64,000 nt of DNA from Mermis nigrescens (Eukaryota; Nematoda; Enoplea; Mermithida; Mermithidae), in assembly GCA_036768485.1 (NCBI GenBank), contig JAVLUZ010000019.1, forward strand, positions 588,889-652,888, read 5' to 3'. Below are positions 31,383-42,467 of the stretch, piece by piece. Position numbers and translations under genes: made by a program. The notes below the pieces were generated by a model. That model did not search any database, was not told where the DNA came from, and saw only the letters and a program-made list of their open reading frames with translations. Position 1 is the first letter of the stretch. Every line of letters starts with the position of its first letter.

Positions 31383-31384
<2 letters not shown>
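30989..31384. mobile_element. Foldback (palindromic) element
   Basis: 396 bp that is one large inverted repeat: GGTCGCCATGAAAGATGACG at the left recurs inverted at the right end, and pairing continues inward to a centre near 31187. Arms are about 190 bp and nearly identical. It sits in TATA-rich sequence, with an (AT)n tract immediately downstream. Confidence 0.9.

Positions 31385-31477
<93 letters not shown>
31385..31477. repeat. (AT)n microsatellite
   Basis: About 46 uninterrupted AT units abutting the foldback element. Confidence 0.97.
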
Positions 31478-31478
<1 letters not shown>

Positions 31479-31656
31479 CAAGAATGGCAGCAGCTTTGGC
31501 GATGATTATGAATTCGCTCATGAACTTTGACCATTTCTAGTGTGAATCCGAGTACCGTGATTTGGCTGATTTTGTAAAAATTGCAATCTTACAATACAAA
31601 ATTGAAGTACTTTTTTTACAAAATTTTAAAAAATTTTCCGGGGCCCCATCCGGACC

Positions 31657-31873
31657 ACACGTGAGCGGAGAAGGGTGATTTGGGTGGTATGCACTCCCCA
31701 AAGGCCGATACCCCCCAGAAAACAAAATACACCCCAGATTCCAATTTTTGAAATTTTTTTTGTTTTTCGCAGTTTTTTGATGCTAATGGATAGTGCTTGA
31801 TAAGAAACGTTGAAAATGGTGTTTTTTCACCAAACCACCATTTTTAAGACGATTTTTGACCTTTGAAAACACG

Positions 31874-31917
<44 letters not shown>

Positions 31918-31941
31918 CCAGAATTTCGCTGCTGCCCACAT
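31657..31941 (-). mobile_element. Family A MITE carrying a (CA)n expansion
   Basis: Reverse-oriented copy from CACACGTGAGCGGAG to GCTGCCCACATG. The G/C run normally near this end is replaced by a CACGCGCG(CA)n tract (31870-31915). Ends are approximate. Confidence 0.75.
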
Positions 31942-32399
31942 GCCCCTGAACCCGCTGGGGAGCGTTTGAGCGCGCCACCTTAAACCCCCAAGCACAAAAA
32001 GAGGTGACTTCCATTGGATTCTCACCTTACCTATCTAAGGTATCAGGGTAGCGAAATTTGCAAACAAAAATTCATCCTTTGGTCCCCCTTATATTTGTAA
32101 AATTTTGGTCGCCCTCCCCGAACAAAATCCTGGATACGGGCCTGACCATCATTCACCTTTTTCTGCAATCCATTGCAGTCTTTTCTTTTCCACCAGACGC
32201 AGGGGTCGGTGTCCATCGTTTGGCAGGCTCATTTTTTCAGTGATGGTAACTTTACAAAATCCGATGAGAATTCAACCTTAAAATATAAGCAAACAAAATG
32301 CCGACATTCATGAAAAGAATTTCCTTCGACATTTGACACGTTGCAACGTTAGCAGAAATGATCAAAGTATGTGCTCGCACGTGGAAGTATACGAACATT

Positions 32400-32560
32400 G
32401 CTCGTAGCCATATATGTAAGAGGGGGTGGGGGATCCCCCACCCAAAGTCGGCCATCCCCCATCCCTCAAAAATTGCAAGTCATTTACCCCCAATCCCCAC
32501 CCCCCACCCAGAATTTTGATCCTTTATATTTATGCTCACAGCCATACATAATCTTGAGGT
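32400..32560. repeat. GGGGGATCCCCCACCCAAAGTCGG-type dispersed fragment
   Basis: Short shared block (CCACCCAAAGTCGGCCATCC) also present near 26390 and 59725; probably the end of another MITE family. Confidence 0.45.
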
Positions 32561-33027
32561 TTAGGTGGCCGTTTCACCCCCCCCCCATAATTTCTTCAAA
32601 CCCTACCTCTCAGAATTCGAAATTTCAGAAATTTCAGAAAAAGCGTAGAAAAAGTGTTTCTCGTTATATATTTATGTATGTCGAATTTTCGGCGTTTCGC
32701 GCTGTATACACATTTTTTGACTACATTTTGTACAATTTAATCGCCACAGGAATGCCAAAAGCTTTTTTATGTTCTGAAACCTTAGCATTTTATTGCGGAT
32801 ACAAGAAATATGGAGAATAATGGAAAAGTATAGTGGATAATAGGAATGTAAAGGTACCCGGACTCGGACACGCTTTTACCCGGTTCAATTGGATCCGGAC
32901 CCGATATTGAAGTTTTTAAGATCCGGACCCAGACCTGATAAATTAAACTCGAAAAAACAAAGGGTAACGATGAATAGTATATTTTTCCAGTTTTTCTAAT
33001 TTTGCTGCAAATAAGGTTCCTGCGAAA

Positions 33028-33221
33028 CAGGGGCGGATTTAGGGAGGGGGCGGGGGGCGACCCCCCCCCCATTGGCTTAAAATAGTGCACAAGATTAAGC
33101 ATTTTTGAGCGATTTTAGCGATTTTTGGGTTAAAAGGGCTAATTTTTCTGCCCAAGCCAGGGTTCCGCCCCCCTTAGGGGTACCGCCCCCCCCCCTTAGG
33201 AAAATCCTAGATCCGCCACTG
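33028..33221. mobile_element. Short hAT-like MITE (CAGTGGCGGATC family)
   Basis: A 194-bp copy with perfect 8-bp TSD CTGCGAAA (33020-33027 and 33222-33229). Confidence 0.9.
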
Positions 33222-33649
33222 CTGCGAAATCAACTTTTTTAGCATAAAGCGTTTTAAACACTTAAAACTTAGGATTAATTAATTGTTTCGGTATTGTTCA
33301 AAGTTTGGATTAGGTACTACGAGCCAAAACAGTGATTCGCTCATTGTGAAACAAATGTCAGTGTACGAGAAGTACCATTTCAAGCGCATTTGTTAATTCT
33401 GTCTCAAATTTTTCTCCAACATTCCGTTTTCATTTATGACTTTTTCTATAAAATCCTTTTGCCAGGAGCTCATTTTCAAAGAAAGTTTGAGAAATAAACT
33501 ACGCCAGTCAATGTTAAAGAAAAATTATTCTATTTTCACAAAGTTGATATTTTTAGCTTAAATAAGGGGTGATCCTTAAGCGCCAATCATTCTTGCTATT
33601 TCTTAAAAGAATAATTTTAAAAGCGACCGCTCATACATGTACACTAGGG

Positions 33650-34072
33650 TATGTGGGAGTATACCCCCACATGCATGCACATAGGGGGTGAAGGGGTATT
33701 ACCTCCAGCTGAAGGGTCAGCCAGGCAGGTACTGTCCAGCGATTTTGAGCTGATTGGACGTTTTTTTGCATCATTTTTCAGGTCAAGAGCCGTAAAAATG
33801 TCAAAATTTTTTGATGCTTCGCGCCGGATTAGTACTTTTACGTAATTTTTGTACCTAAAAAGCATCAAAAACTGATCAGTTTTTGTATTTTTTAGTGTGA
33901 AAAGTGATGTAATGCATTCAAAAACTTTAAAAATGCAAAATTACCATTAAAAGGGTTTTATGAACTATGTATTTTGATCATTTAAGGAAGGGAAAATTCG
34001 TAAACATTAAATTTACTGTTTTTGATTCCTGGAAGTTTGATTCCCCCTGCCGACCCTGAACTTGTGCACCTA
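33650..34072. mobile_element. Family C dispersed repeat
   Basis: Reverse orientation relative to 11095-11518. Starts near ATGCACATAGGGGGTGAAGG and ends CTTGTGCACCTATG. Contains a GATGCTTCGCGCCGG hairpin variant. Confidence 0.7.
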
Positions 34073-34657
34073 TGATCCCCAAGAAGTTTTGAGAGACATA
34101 CACCCCTCAGCCGTTTTGGGACCAACCCTATTGCTCGACCCTTGAAAAAGCGTCAAACGACGTCTTACAGCATAATTTCAAGTGCAAATACTTATTTTTC
34201 GAGCAGCAGAATGAATTCTTCATCCGGATACTTTTCTTTCACTATTTCGTATCTGTTTCGTCTTACGGGTCATTTCATCATCCTTATAGTTATTTAATGT
34301 CATGCCAATGTTATCAAAAAATTCATGAAGAATAAGACACAACGAATAAAGTTTCAAAATTCGACATTAACAAAATTAAGTATTCATCTGCCCCTTCCCC
34401 AAGGAAACTCGGTTTAACCCCTCCCAGAACTTGTGACTGTATGCATGTAAGCGCAGAATAGCAGAATTTTGATATGTCTCACTCTGATTAGCTAGCTTCT
34501 TTTTTGACTGTTTTTCATGCTTTGACCGGCGTTTTGTATAAAACCCAACATAACCGGATGACGTATATAATTATGCAATCAAAACACCAAATTTTCTATC
34601 ATAAATTAAAAATTTACGACGTTTCGCACTTAAGTCTTTATAAGCTGTATGTACATA

Positions 34658-35135
34658 CAGTCGAGCCCCGTTAGTAAACACCCAGACGGTACCAAGAGGT
34701 TCCGTCTTTACTGAGTGTGCTTATTAAGCAATATGGCAATTATTTAATGTTACATAGCCTTGTCATTTTCAAGAGTGCTATAATATGGCTGGACCTTACT
34801 GTATCCATAAAATATTAGTGATTTTAAACTACACTGTGCATATAGAGTATTTAATATCCAAAAAATTTTTACTTACCGGGGGTTTTACTTGACAAAAATT
34901 GACTTTACAGTGTCATTTAGTCATACGCTCGAGGCAAGTGTTTACTAGCCGATGTCATTAGCACGTTGTCATATAGCTGGGGTCTTATGGAGCCGTGTTT
35001 ATTATCCTTTAATCGAGTGCCTATTAAGCGGGTTTTCAACCGTGATAAAGCATAGCAATTTAGTAGGGACTAAAGGGTTTTCATTAAGCCGAAGTGTCTA
35101 CTACTAACCGAGTGCTTATTAGCGAAGTTCGACTG
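34658..35135. mobile_element. pogo/Tigger-like MITE
   Basis: 478 bp between TA dinucleotides. Ends CAGTCGAGCCCCGTTAGTAA and, reverse-complemented, CAGTCGAACTTCGCTAATAA, the typical pogo-type terminus. The interior repeats degenerate GTGTTTACT/GTGCTTATTAAG motifs. No transposase. Confidence 0.8.
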
Positions 35136-36029
35136 TATGTATTTTTGCTTCAAACGCAGTCATCTGGAGTCATCCTTGAGCTTAAACTTAAGATTTTGCA
35201 GTGAGTTGTACTGGATAAATGTAAGTAATAATATTAACAATAAATAATAATAGATAATTAATAATAATATGCATAAATTATAAATAAATTATAAATAATA
35301 ATATATTATATCAATATATAATATGAAAATTTTACAGCTTTAGTAGTTATACGTATTCTAGAAATATTGTCTGGAACATCACAGTTGATTCTGTCTGGCT
35401 CAAGTCACGCACAGGAAATAGTGAAAGAATGGATGTTTTGTGCATAAATAATGGATTTTTTGAGACTGTTTTTCTCTGTTTTAAGAGTTATAATACTGCT
35501 CATTTTCGAATCTCCTCAATACTCCATTACGATTCACTATGCACCATTTACACGTCATTATGCAAATTTAGTTTCTTCAGCTTTTTCTATGTCTATCCCG
35601 TTTACTAATCACAGTGTCTAGCTTCCACATGTTTTTGCTGTAAATTTGTACTTCAATAGCATTTCCAAGATGAATGTGTTGAAGATGAATGCTTTTCAAA
35701 CCTTCTGCATTCCTAACATGGAATTTATTGTTATAAGGAAACATTGCAATTTATATCTTTTGTATTGGACCCAAACCTGTTATTTTTTAAATTCCTGACC
35801 CGGATTCGGACCCGGGCCGGTTTCCCGCTAAATTGGAGACCCCAACCCGCACCCGATAATCAAAAAAACTTGGACCCCTTGCATCGCTAGTGGATTAAAG
35901 AAAAAGACGTAAACACAAAAGGCCAAAAGCGAGTCACAATAATGAAAATAATTTCACGCTTGCCCTATGAGGAACTTAGAAAAGTCTACGTCAATTAAAC
36001 TAGATTTGAATATTCTCAATTGAGGGGAA

Positions 36030-36845
36030 GAAACTACATAAACGGTAAATGATTCCAAAGGAAAAAGGTAAAATCCAGAAACGGGAATGGAAAATTGAAA
36101 AAGGGTGAAAGCCGGAAATGGAAATTAAAGATAGAAAACGTTGGGAAATGGAAATGGAAAATGGAAACATGGGTAAAACCCGGAAAATAGGAAATGGAAA
36201 TGGAAAATGAAGCTAAAATCAGAAAATTTTAATGTCTTAAGCTGAAATCGTGTATCTATGACCAGGATGAAAAATCGACAGAAAATGGAAAAATGAGCGA
36301 GTCACAATAATGACAATAATGACGGAAAAATTTCCATTTTCGATTTTTCCACTCAAAATGGTTCTTTTACAAAGATTAAGTCAAAATCGTGAATGTTTTG
36401 ATCTTTTCATTTAAAATTTCGTATCTATGATGATCAAGATGGGAAAATTGACGGAAAACAGATATGAGTAGAACCCAGAAGATATAAACGAAAAATAGAA
36501 AGTTTTCCATTTTCGAATTTTTTTTTACTGAAGATATATAGTTCTTTTAGAAAGATTATGCTAAAATCGTGGATATTTTGATGTCTTTAGCTGGAAATTC
36601 GCATCCACAGCCAGGATGAAGAATCGATGGAAAATGGAAAAATGAGTAGAACCCTAAAAATGGAAGCGGAAAATTTTCAATTTTTGATTTTTTTCACTTA
36701 AAACGGTACTTATATGAAAGATTAAGCTAGAATCGTGAATATTTTTGTGTCTTTATTTGATTTTTTGTATCCATATAATAATTGAAAATCATCAATATTA
36801 TGGAAAAATAAAAAAGAATGAGATAATAGGAGAACACTGAGTAAA

Positions 36846-36926
<81 letters not shown>

Positions 36927-37770
36927 AAGGTAAATAAATGGGTTATGCTGTTAGTATACATAAAAGAAACAAAAAGGCGGGAGAAATAGTACGATGATCA
37001 AGATGGAAAATCGCCGGGAAATGAAAAAAATGGGTAAAAACTGGAAAATAGAAAATGGAAACGGGATATAAGAAATTTTTCAATTACCGATTTTTTTCAT
37101 TAAAAATGCTTCCTTTATGGAAGATTAAGCTAAAATCATGGATATTTTTATGTCTTTCGTTGAAATTTTGTATCCATGATCAAGATGGAAAATCGCCGGA
37201 AAATCGAAAAATGGGTGACAGACCCGTAAAATGGAAAATGGAAACGGGAAACGTAAAATGTTCCATTTTCGAATTTTTTTCCATTGAAAATGCTTCTTTT
37301 ATGAAAGATCAATCTAAAATCATGGATATTTTGATGTCTTTAATTGAAATTTCGTATCCATGATCAAGATGGAAATCGCCGAAAAATGAAAAAACTTTAA
37401 AACTCGGAAAATGGAAACGGAAAACTTTTTTCACTGAAAACGGTTGTTTTATGGACGATTAAGCTAAAATCATGGATATTTTATTGTCCTTAGCTGAATT
37501 TTCGTATCCATGATCAAAATGGAAAATCTCCGGAAAATGGAAAAATTAGTAAAACGCGGGGAATGGAAAATGGAAAATAGAAGCGTTAAACAGAAAATCT
37601 TCCATTTCCGAATTTTTTCAACAAAAAATTTCATTTATGAAAGATTAAGCTGAAATCGTGGAAATTTTATGTCTTAGTTGAAATTTCGTATCCATGGTCA
37701 AAATGAAAAATTGTCGGAAAATAGAAAAATGAGTAAAGCCCGGAAAATGGAAAATAGAAACAGCTCTGCC
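36030..37770. repeat. Tandem array, about 175-bp unit
   Basis: About nine to ten diverged units. Each contains the order TTTCGTATCCATGATCAAGATG, then GGAAAATGGAAAA, then ATTTTCGAATTTTTT, then AAGATTAAGCTAAAATC (landmarks at about 36247, 36421, 36599, 36770, 36997, 37171, 37352, 37508 and 37690). Purine-rich on the plus strand. A (TAAA)n expansion interrupts it. Confidence 0.82.
36842..36928. repeat. (TAAA)n microsatellite
   Basis: About 21 near-perfect AAAT units inside the 175-bp array. Confidence 0.95.
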
Positions 37771-39008
37771 TTTGGGAATGTTTTAGATAAGTCTCCAAAG
37801 CATCGGGTGACTGTGACTGAGCAATGTTACCAATGTCTTAGGATTAGGCTTAGTTATGTGCATTCACATTGATGCCAACGCATGGGCTAAGCCTGAGATA
37901 AATGGAGCCAAACTTGCGGAGCGAGCAAAGCGAGCAGAGCAATTTTTACTCCATTTATGCTGAAGCTTATCCATATCTGGCACCAATCTGAATCCGCAAG
38001 CCATTGTTGTCGCTACTAATTGAAAAGTGGAAAATACCCCAAACGCCATTTTTCCCTTTTTAGCTGATCCTTAAGCACGTGACATTCAACAGCCTGTAAC
38101 TCGGTCAATAATGCCAACCACCACCTAATTCTTTCAAATATGAAGTCCCTATCCCAAAGTCAGAATTTGAAAATGTCCTTTTTCGAAAAATTTGACATTT
38201 TGCAGTGGTGTAAATTTCGCCCGAAAAAAATCAAATTTAGAAAAATTTCTAAATTCAAAATTCTACTTCAAAGGTTGAAAAACATTAAGCATTATATCAT
38301 ATAATATGTATACCATAACGCTGTATATACCCTAATGTTAAAAAAGATGGAAAAAATTAGATGGGCAATAAACTGCATAAGTGCCAAACCGCCAAGTACC
38401 CCTACCGTCAAAACGCCACTCAACCAGTGTTTTTTGTATAAGGTCCTTTTGTACATGTACAAAGATGGTCACAAAGTCTTCGTATATTTTTTACATGCAA
38501 ATTTTGGAATTTGAAGAATATGGTGTGAACCGATTTTGCGCCATTCCGGCAGAACTTTACTGCAATACAATTGCGCAAAAACGATACTTCCCCCAACGTT
38601 ACTAAAAGTGGAAAAAAGAAATAAATCACACAAAACTACAGAGTTACATACTAAACATCATACTTCGACATTCACCGGTTCGAGCCACTTCTAGAAATTT
38701 TTGCAGTTTATCGAGAGTTTCCAATTTTACTACATTACATTTTTCTACCATTTTCTAAGGTCTGCAGATAACAAAGAATTCAGTTATACTGCGCTGAGAC
38801 TAAGATTGAAAGAAAAATTTTCTGTAATTTTTGGCACAAATTTTTCAAAAATTTTTTTTAATTTTACTATTTTTAGCATTGTTTACATCCAGTTAAAGAT
38901 TTCTACTTAAATACGATTCAAACAGCATTTTTTGGATTATCTCAAAGTTGAATCCATTTGAAGGAATTCAAACAGTGGAATGCAGAATAACATCGTGCCC
39001 AGTGCAAG
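37771..39008. other. Intergenic, no gene seen
   Basis: Contains one end of a CAGTGTTTTTTGTA element at about 38424-38490, but otherwise nothing I can classify. Confidence 0.45.
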
Positions 39009-39175
39009 GTCGAGCCTAAGCATCTATACATCGACCTGAGCATCTATACATCAGACCTAAGCATCTTCTGCGGTTGACCTAAGCATCAATACCTCGACCT
39101 AAGCGGGGGAGCGACCTCGACCTAAGCAGCCGAAAACACCTTCTCAGATAAACTAATCCTAAGCCTAAGCGTCAT
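39009..39175. repeat. CGACCTAAGCATC short tandem repeats
   Basis: Seven or so imperfect units based on CGACCTAAGCATCTATACAT, period near 22 bp. Confidence 0.7.
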
Positions 39176-39979
39176 ATAAGCAGAAACTTGAATTTTCACA
39201 TTATCTGAGACCAGAAAAGCACGTGCAAAAAATTGTTTTTTCAAATTTAAAAATTTTCGAACAAAATTTTTTTTTCCGTAAAACAAAGAGTTATTTTTTC
39301 GTAATCAGCGACCTTGAAAATGTCAGATACATATGTTTTCAGCCCCAATTCGGAACATTTTTGGTAAACTGTAAAATACCTCACTTTAATGTAGCTATAT
39401 CCTGAGTAACTCTATCTTCACCAATATTGGTCCATTTTTCATAAAATTTTTTTCCGCACTTTATTTATGCATGTCCTCCTCATTTCAATCAATATCATTC
39501 CTTTTCACGTACATCTGCAAGTTTTCCGTTCACACCATATAGTAAAGTTTAGCCCAAATTTTTTGTATACTATCAGTAGCGATTTTAGTGTGGTAAGAGG
39601 GGTTTCGATCTTTGATAGTGTATTTTGGCTGTTCTGGGTTTCTGACGCCAAAAATTAGTAGAAATTGTCTCAAAACGGCGCAGAAGCAGCAAAAAAATTT
39701 GGCATTTTTCCATCATAACTGCAAATTCTGCCATTTTAAAGATATGTGGGACAAACAATTACTCATTTCGGCGGGCGCAAAGCACCGAAAATCTTTGGGA
39801 ATTTTGCACCTTCTTACAGTTTTTGTCTTCCAAAATCTTTATACATTTTGTACCCACAAATTTTGGCACTGATTATTGGCCAATGTTGGCACCGAATTTT
39901 TCGTTAAAGGCCAATATTGGCCAATAACGCGTGCATTAGGGGCCAATTTTGCAAGATTTAAAATTCTTAAAAAAATACA

Positions 39980-40050
39980 CACTCATGGGTTTTGAACCCC
40001 GTACTTTCATGTTGGTAAACTCACGCGCGCACACTGCGCCATAGCGATAC
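39980..40050 (-). ncRNA. tRNA-like sequence (pseudo-tRNA or SINE head)
   Basis: On the minus strand an A-box-like TGGCGCAGTGTGCGCG is followed by a B box GGGTTCAAAACCC at tRNA-like spacing. I cannot form a good acceptor stem, so a functional tRNA is unlikely. Confidence 0.45.
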
Positions 40051-40298
40051 CGTGATCAATACTCTGAAGAATGATACTAATGCTATCTGTTATATACAGT
40101 ACCTATGTATACACAGTTGCTATTTTTTGTTTGAAAGAGATTGCTTATGCTATCTTTTATGCCTAAGTAGTTTGAATTGTATGGTAGGTATTTCTAATTG
40201 TCGTTGGTTTGCCTTACGTATTGCAAAATCCTAGATATGTACCTACATAAATACATATGTACGTACATGTGTGCATAAATATTATAATGCCATATCAG

Positions 40299-40553
40299 CA
40301 TACGTGGGCAGCAAGAAAATTCCGGGGGAGGGGGGTGCAAGATTTTTGAAGGTCAAAAAATGGCCTTAAAAATGGTGGTATGGCGATAAAACACCATTTT
40401 TCGACGTTTCTCATCAAGCACTATCCATTGGAATCAAAATTTCTAAAAAAACGAAAAAATTTTCAAAAATTGAATTCTGGGGGGGGTCATTTTGATTTCT
40501 GGGAGTATTTTGGTTTCTGGGGGTGCATACCCCAAACCCTACGCCCAGGTGTG
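40299..40553 (+). mobile_element. Family A hAT-like MITE
   Basis: A 255-bp copy with 7-of-8 TSD (CATATCAG / CATGTCAG), nested in 39865-41671. Confidence 0.88.
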
Positions 40554-40617
40554 CATGTCAGTATGCGATTTCAAATAGCTAGGTAGAGGTTACCTACCTA
40601 TGTAGCAGGACAATAGG

Positions 40618-41165
40618 TATAGTCTGTTTCATTTATTCGAGAGCTTTTTAGTCAATTTTTTAAGGGCTACAGTAAGCAAAGCAAGATGATTTACTGTAAT
40701 TGGGCAAATCAGCTCAGTGAGGGCAAGTGGCTGGAATTCTTCCATTTTAAATGCACTAATCCGTCCATATAAATTTAATTCAGGCATTTAATCAGCGCTT
40801 GGACATGCTACAGTAAGTGCGCTGAATAAAAGCTGTCGGCTGGAATCGAACCAGGGTTGCTTCGACGACAAGCAGACATTCTTCCACTGAGCCATGCGGA
40901 AGTTCGCGGCGTTTCTTAGCATCCTAGTCTATTGTGTTTAAAATGTCAACTTAGGATTAGCTGAATACGTGATTTTATCTGTAAGTTGATTGATCTGCTG
41001 GAAGACGAGGATTAATTATGCTGCTAAAAATGTAATTGAAAAACCCTTCTTTGCTGCGTAGCTACAGTGAGATCTAGCAACCTACAGTAAATAAGAAAAA
41101 AGGATTACTGTAGCCGTCAAAATCATTCACTGAAAAAGCTCTCGGATAAATGAAACAGACTATAT
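40618..41165. mobile_element. AGTCTGTTTCATTTATTCGAG-ended element
   Basis: Inverted repeats of about 55 bp: AGTCTGTTTCATTTATTCGA at the left, and its near-identical inverse at the right, each continuing through GAGAGCTTTTT to GGCTACAGTAA. Flanked by TATA. Superfamily not clear; TA insertion suggests a mariner type. Contains the tRNA-like stretch at 40830-40905. Confidence 0.75.
40830..40905 (-). ncRNA. tRNA-like sequence (Thr-type anticodon possible)
   Basis: The minus strand shows A box TGGCTCAGTGGAAGAATG, a five-pair anticodon stem TGCTT/AAGCA with loop GTCGTCG, and B box GGTTCGATTCC in a pairing T arm. The acceptor stem does not pair, which argues for a tRNA-derived pseudogene or SINE-like module. 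Confidence 0.55.
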
Positions 41166-41186
41166 GTATAAAGGTACCTACGCAAC

Positions 41187-41431
41187 TATAGTGTGTTTCA
41201 TTTGATCGAGGGTTTTTTGAAAAAGTTTAAAGTGGCTACAAAAGTGTTTTATACTAATGCGACAGCAAATAGGTATATTCTATAGAATATCGAGTTGCAT
41301 TATGATCTTTGATACTGCTAAGAGGCAAGACTGCATCATATAAGGTATGTACTTATAGGTCACTTTAGTGGCCTGGTTTATACGGACTAAATTCAGCGGA
41401 AAAGCTTTCCAATAAACGAAACAGACTATAC
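41187..41431. mobile_element. Second, shorter AGTCTGTTTC-ended element
   Basis: Ends AGTGTGTTTCATTTGATCGA and, inverted, AGTCTGTTTCGTTTATTGG; about 240 bp; TATA on both sides. Starts about 20 bp after the larger relative. Confidence 0.68.
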
Positions 41432-41851
41432 TTAATTCTGGTCATACAGATTCGGCGTGTGATATCTTACGCTTTACAGTAGGTTAAACTCCTCTTAAAC
41501 ATTTACTTGAATGTAAATAGTATTTGTTCAGCAGGTTCTAATTTTTCTACATAATATGTTTATCATTATATACTGTATTTATAATAATATTGGCCCCTAA
41601 TGCACGCGTTATTGGCCAATATTGGCCTTTAACGAAAAATTCGGGGCCAACATTGGCCAATAATCAGTGCCCAAATTTTTGGGTACTATAATATAATACA
41701 GTAGCGATTTTAGTTTGGTACTTTTTGGTAGTGTATTTTAGCTAATTTCTAGCTCTCTAAGGGCAAAAATCACTAAAATCGTCTTTCTTTTTAAATACAA
41801 TTTCTTCCATTATAAACATATATAGAACACATAATTACTCATTTCTTCGGC

Positions 41852-41951
41852 NNNNNNNNNNNNNNNNNNNNNNNNNNNNNNNNNNNNNNNNNNNNNNNNN
41901 NNNNNNNNNNNNNNNNNNNNNNNNNNNNNNNNNNNNNNNNNNNNNNNNNNN
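41852..41951. other. Assembly gap (100 N)
   Basis: A run of exactly 100 N, the usual size for a gap of unknown length. Confidence 0.99.
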
Positions 41952-41986
41952 ACCGTTCTAGCTCGTTGTAAATGGAGGGTCAGGCT

Positions 41987-42247
41987 GATACGTGGGCAGC
42001 AAGAAAATTCTGGGGGGGGTGCAAGATTTTTTTAAGGTCAAAAAATGGCCTCAAAAATGGTGGTATGGCGATAAAAACACCATTTTTCGACGTTTCTCAT
42101 CAAGCACTATCCATTGGCATCAAAAAATTGCGAAAAAAAACAAAAAAATTCCAAAAATTGAATTCTGGGGGGTTATTTTGATTTCTGGGGGGGGGGTATT
42201 TTGGTTTCTGGGGGTATATACCCCCAAACCCCCCACGCCCAGGTGTG
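41987..42247 (+). mobile_element. Family A hAT-like MITE
   Basis: A 261-bp copy with perfect 8-bp TSD GTCAGGCT (41979-41986 and 42248-42255). All ORFs across it are artefacts. Confidence 0.9.
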
Positions 42248-42467
42248 GTCAGGCTCCCAAGCTCCGATTCCCAAGAATGTAAAGTAGCTAAAATGGCACT
42301 ACTGAAATAAAAACCGCACAAATATTCCGAATTTCCAAATAAAAATGCAAAAACTTTTCGGCGCAAACAGTAAAAGGAAGCGGAAATCACGCGCTATCTA
42401 TAAAATCGACGCTCAAATCTTTTTTGAATTATGTTAAGATTAGGAAGTGGAGTAGTTGGGCTCTGAC

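Larger units (their letters stand above)
32841..35889. mobile_element. hAT-like non-autonomous element with three nested insertions
   Basis: Ends TAGGAATGTAAAGG and, reverse-complemented, TAGCGATGCAAGGGG, followed inside both ends by GGACCCGGA-type repeats. The 8-bp TSD is GTGGATAA / GTGGATTA (32833-32840 and 35890-35897). It contains the elements 33028-33221, about 33650-34072 and 34658-35135. No transposase ORF was found. Confidence 0.75.
39865..41671. mobile_element. Merlin-like element with 84-bp near-identical inverted repeats
   Basis: Left end GGCACTGATTATTGGCC, with an inverted copy at the right end; I see one mismatch over about 84 bp. Perfect 8-bp TSD CAAATTTT (39857-39864 and 41672-41679). 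GG ends plus 8-bp TSD fit Merlin, though hAT is an alternative. The repeats contain the palindrome GGCCAATATTGGCC. It carries three nested insertions and two tRNA-like stretches; no transposase. Confidence 0.82.
39500..41851. mobile_element. CAGTGTTTTTTGTA-family remnant split by a younger insertion
   Basis: The left part (39500-39864) and right part (41672-41851) contain pieces of the family that 9980-10421 represents (TAGTAGCGATTTTAGTKTGG, ATTACTCATTTCGGCG). They are separated by the 39865-41671 element. The right part runs into the N gap. Confidence 0.6.

Noticed and set aside
31307..31540. ORF with an Ile-Tyr repeat
   Set aside because: Translation of the (AT)n tract next to the foldback element.
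40830..40905. Functional tRNA gene
   Set aside because: A and B boxes and anticodon arm are present, but no acceptor stem pairs; kept only as tRNA-like.
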